A program made the translations under genes and the position numbers. Below, in pieces: positions 6,969-7,837 of a stretch of 7,837 nucleotides of DNA. The stretch comes from Candidatus Hydrogenedentota bacterium. Lineage in GTDB: Bacteria; Hydrogenedentota; Hydrogenedentia; Hydrogenedentiales; CAITNO01. Numbering within the stretch: position 1 is the stretch's first letter; each line of letters starts with the position of its first letter. Under the pieces are notes generated by a model. That model was not told where the DNA came from and ran no database searches. It saw only the letters and a list, made by a program, of their open reading frames with translations. Location: contig CAIXUF010000939.1 in the NCBI GenBank assembly GCA_903922535.1, positions 1 through 7,837 of the forward strand, read 5' to 3'.

Positions 6969-7834
6969 ATTTCCTGTTGGCACTCTTTCTCGCGCTCGGC
7001 GCGGACATGTACGATGCCACCTTCGACGGAGCGAATCAGGCCTACCGTTCCGGCGACTTTGCCGCCGCCATCACCCAATATGAACAACTTGTGACGGCCC
7101 ATGTCGAAAACCCAGTCCTCTTCTACAACCTGGGCAACGCCTACCACGCGGCCGGCAGCGTGGGGAAATCCGTGGCCATGTATGAACGGGCGCTCCAACT
7201 CGACCCCAAAATGGACGCGGCCAAGCAGAATCTGGACACAATACTCAAGACCACCCGGCGCAATCTGGCCCGTCCCCTTCCGGGTGACGTCGAACAGGCC
7301 CTGTTCTTTTGGGCGGAGAACCTCTCTTTCAAGGCGGTGCTCTATCTCGGAATCGCCGGTTGGACGCTTTTCTGGGCGCTCTTTGCGCTGCGTGCCCTGC
7401 GTTCGGTGCGTTTCCTTAGGCTCGCCGCAGTGCTTGTCGGCCTGGCAGCGGCGCTTTCCCTGGGTGCCGCCTGGGCCAAGGCCCATCCCCTTGCGCTTGC
7501 GGTGGCGGCACAAGCCGAAGTTCCTGTGTTTTTCGGAAAGAATCCGGACGAGCCCCCGCGTTTCCTTCTATATGAAGGTGACCGTGTTCGGGTGGAGCGC
7601 ACGGAATCCGGATGGGCGCTTGTCAGCACGGCCGGAGGCGACCGCGGCTGGGTCCAGGACGACCGCATGGCCTTTGTGGACCGTGCCCCGTCAGGAACTG
7701 GCGTCCATGCAGAAGAGAAACCGAAAGAACCGCAGGAAACCCGCAGCCACGTGGAACAGAAGCCGAAAGAATCGCAGGGAACCAGCGCCCCTGCGGAAAA
7801 GAAATCGAAAGAGCCCCAGGGAACAGGCGAATAA
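6965..7834 (+). CDS. batE: BatE, TPR membrane protein with SH3-like domain and repetitive tail
   Basis: The product has 289 residues. A short hydrophobic leader (1-13) is followed by two or three TPRs (about 18-95): GANQAYRSGDFAAAITQYEQ, then VLFYNLGNAYHAAGSVGKSV and MYERALQLDPKMDAAKQNL. Two transmembrane helices (about 122-142 and 149-170) flank a short basic loop (RALRSVRFLR), so the TPRs and the C-terminus should both be periplasmic. Residues about 178-238 look like a bacterial SH3-type domain: EVPVFFGKN, then LYEGDRVRVE, ESGWALVST and DRGWVQDDRM. BatE proteins of Bacteroidota have the same TPR, two helices and SH3 plan. The last 42 residues are three imperfect 14-residue units rich in Glu, Lys and Pro. 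The start overlaps batD as ATGA behind a strong ribosome binding site. SH3-type domains often bind peptides or glycans of the wall; whether this one does is unknown. Confidence 0.9.
   Translation: MNFLLALFLALGADMYDATFDGANQAYRSGDFAAAITQYEQLVTAHVENPVLFYNLGNAYHAAGSVGKSVAMYERALQLDPKMDAAKQNLDTILKTTRRNLARPLPGDVEQALFFWAENLSFKAVLYLGIAGWTLFWALFALRALRSVRFLRLAAVLVGLAAALSLGAAWAKAHPLALAVAAQAEVPVFFGKNPDEPPRFLLYEGDRVRVERTESGWALVSTAGGDRGWVQDDRMAFVDRAPSGTGVHAEEKPKEPQETRSHVEQKPKESQGTSAPAEKKSKEPQGTGE
7706..7831 (+). repeat. Three imperfect 42-base tandem units in the batE tail
   Basis: Units at 7706-7747, 7748-7789 and 7790-7831 encode HAEEKPKEPQETRS, HVEQKPKESQGTSA and PAEKKSKEPQGTGE. Each keeps a K-P/S-K-E-P/S-Q core. 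The unit length is a multiple of three, so gain or loss of units would keep the frame. The units differ at many bases, so the array is not recent. Confidence 0.8.
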
Positions 7835-7837
7835 TGA
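7834..7837 (+). other. Possible start of a further coupled gene at the window edge
   Basis: The batE TAA stop shares its last A with an ATG (TAATGA), a coupling form like the other junctions of this cluster. An AGGGA at 7818-7822 lies 11 bases upstream, which is long but tolerable. Equally, TAATGA may only be a tandem stop (TAA then TGA, in frame). Nothing beyond is visible. Confidence 0.3.

Noticed and set aside
5784..6983. A 399-codon open frame on the minus strand
   Set aside because: It lies wholly antisense to batD, whose domains, signal peptide and membrane helix are clear. Its translation is rich in Gly and Arg and has no recognisable domain. Long antisense frames are common in GC-rich genes.
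1..7837. Promoters, terminators or RNA genes
   Set aside because: All bases lie within overlapping coding regions. I saw no convincing hairpin followed by a T run and no tRNA-like or rRNA-like sequence.

Overview
The window is a single, tightly packed, plus-strand gene cluster with no intergenic space. It carries the core of a MoxR-associated Bat ('Bacteroides aerotolerance') operon. The order is: the C-terminal part of a DUF58 vWA protein, a short BatD-like membrane protein, BatA, BatB, a TPR BatC-like protein, a secreted protein with a long charged tail, BatD, and BatE. A MoxR AAA+ ATPase gene is expected just upstream of base 1 but is not in the window. Each of the seven visible junctions is a short overlap: five ATGA overlaps, one TGATG overlap, and one 8-base overlap. 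The eight genes therefore look like one translationally coupled transcript. No promoter, terminator, RNA gene, insertion sequence or CRISPR array was seen, and there is no gene-free stretch of any length.

The DNA is GC-rich (about 60% or more by eye), with consistent GC-ending codon use and good Shine-Dalgarno sequences. Complete moxR-DUF58-batA-E loci are typical of Bacteroidota, Spirochaetota, the Planctomycetes-Verrucomicrobia-Lentisphaera group and related uncultured Gram-negative lineages. The GC level argues against a typical Bacteroides. A PVC-like or neighbouring uncultured phylum is my best guess, but the sequence does not settle it.

Predicted topology gives a coherent envelope assembly. 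The positive-inside rule puts the vWA domains of BatA and BatB in the periplasm. There they could bind the periplasmic Ig-like region of BatD, the TPRs of the BatC-like protein and BatE, and the SH3-like domain of BatE. The short BatD-like protein and BatD both send a helical domain into the cytoplasm, on the side where DUF58 and MoxR would act. In related systems MoxR ATPases with vWA partners act as chaperones or in metal insertion and complex assembly; the exact substrate of Bat systems is not established.

The least ordinary part is 3605-5190. What is usually one BatC protein (TPRs, a charged linker and a conserved tail ending in a DW-type motif) appears to be split over two secreted proteins. 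The second carries an additional, unassigned domain of about 125 residues ahead of the charged linker and the BatC-like tail.
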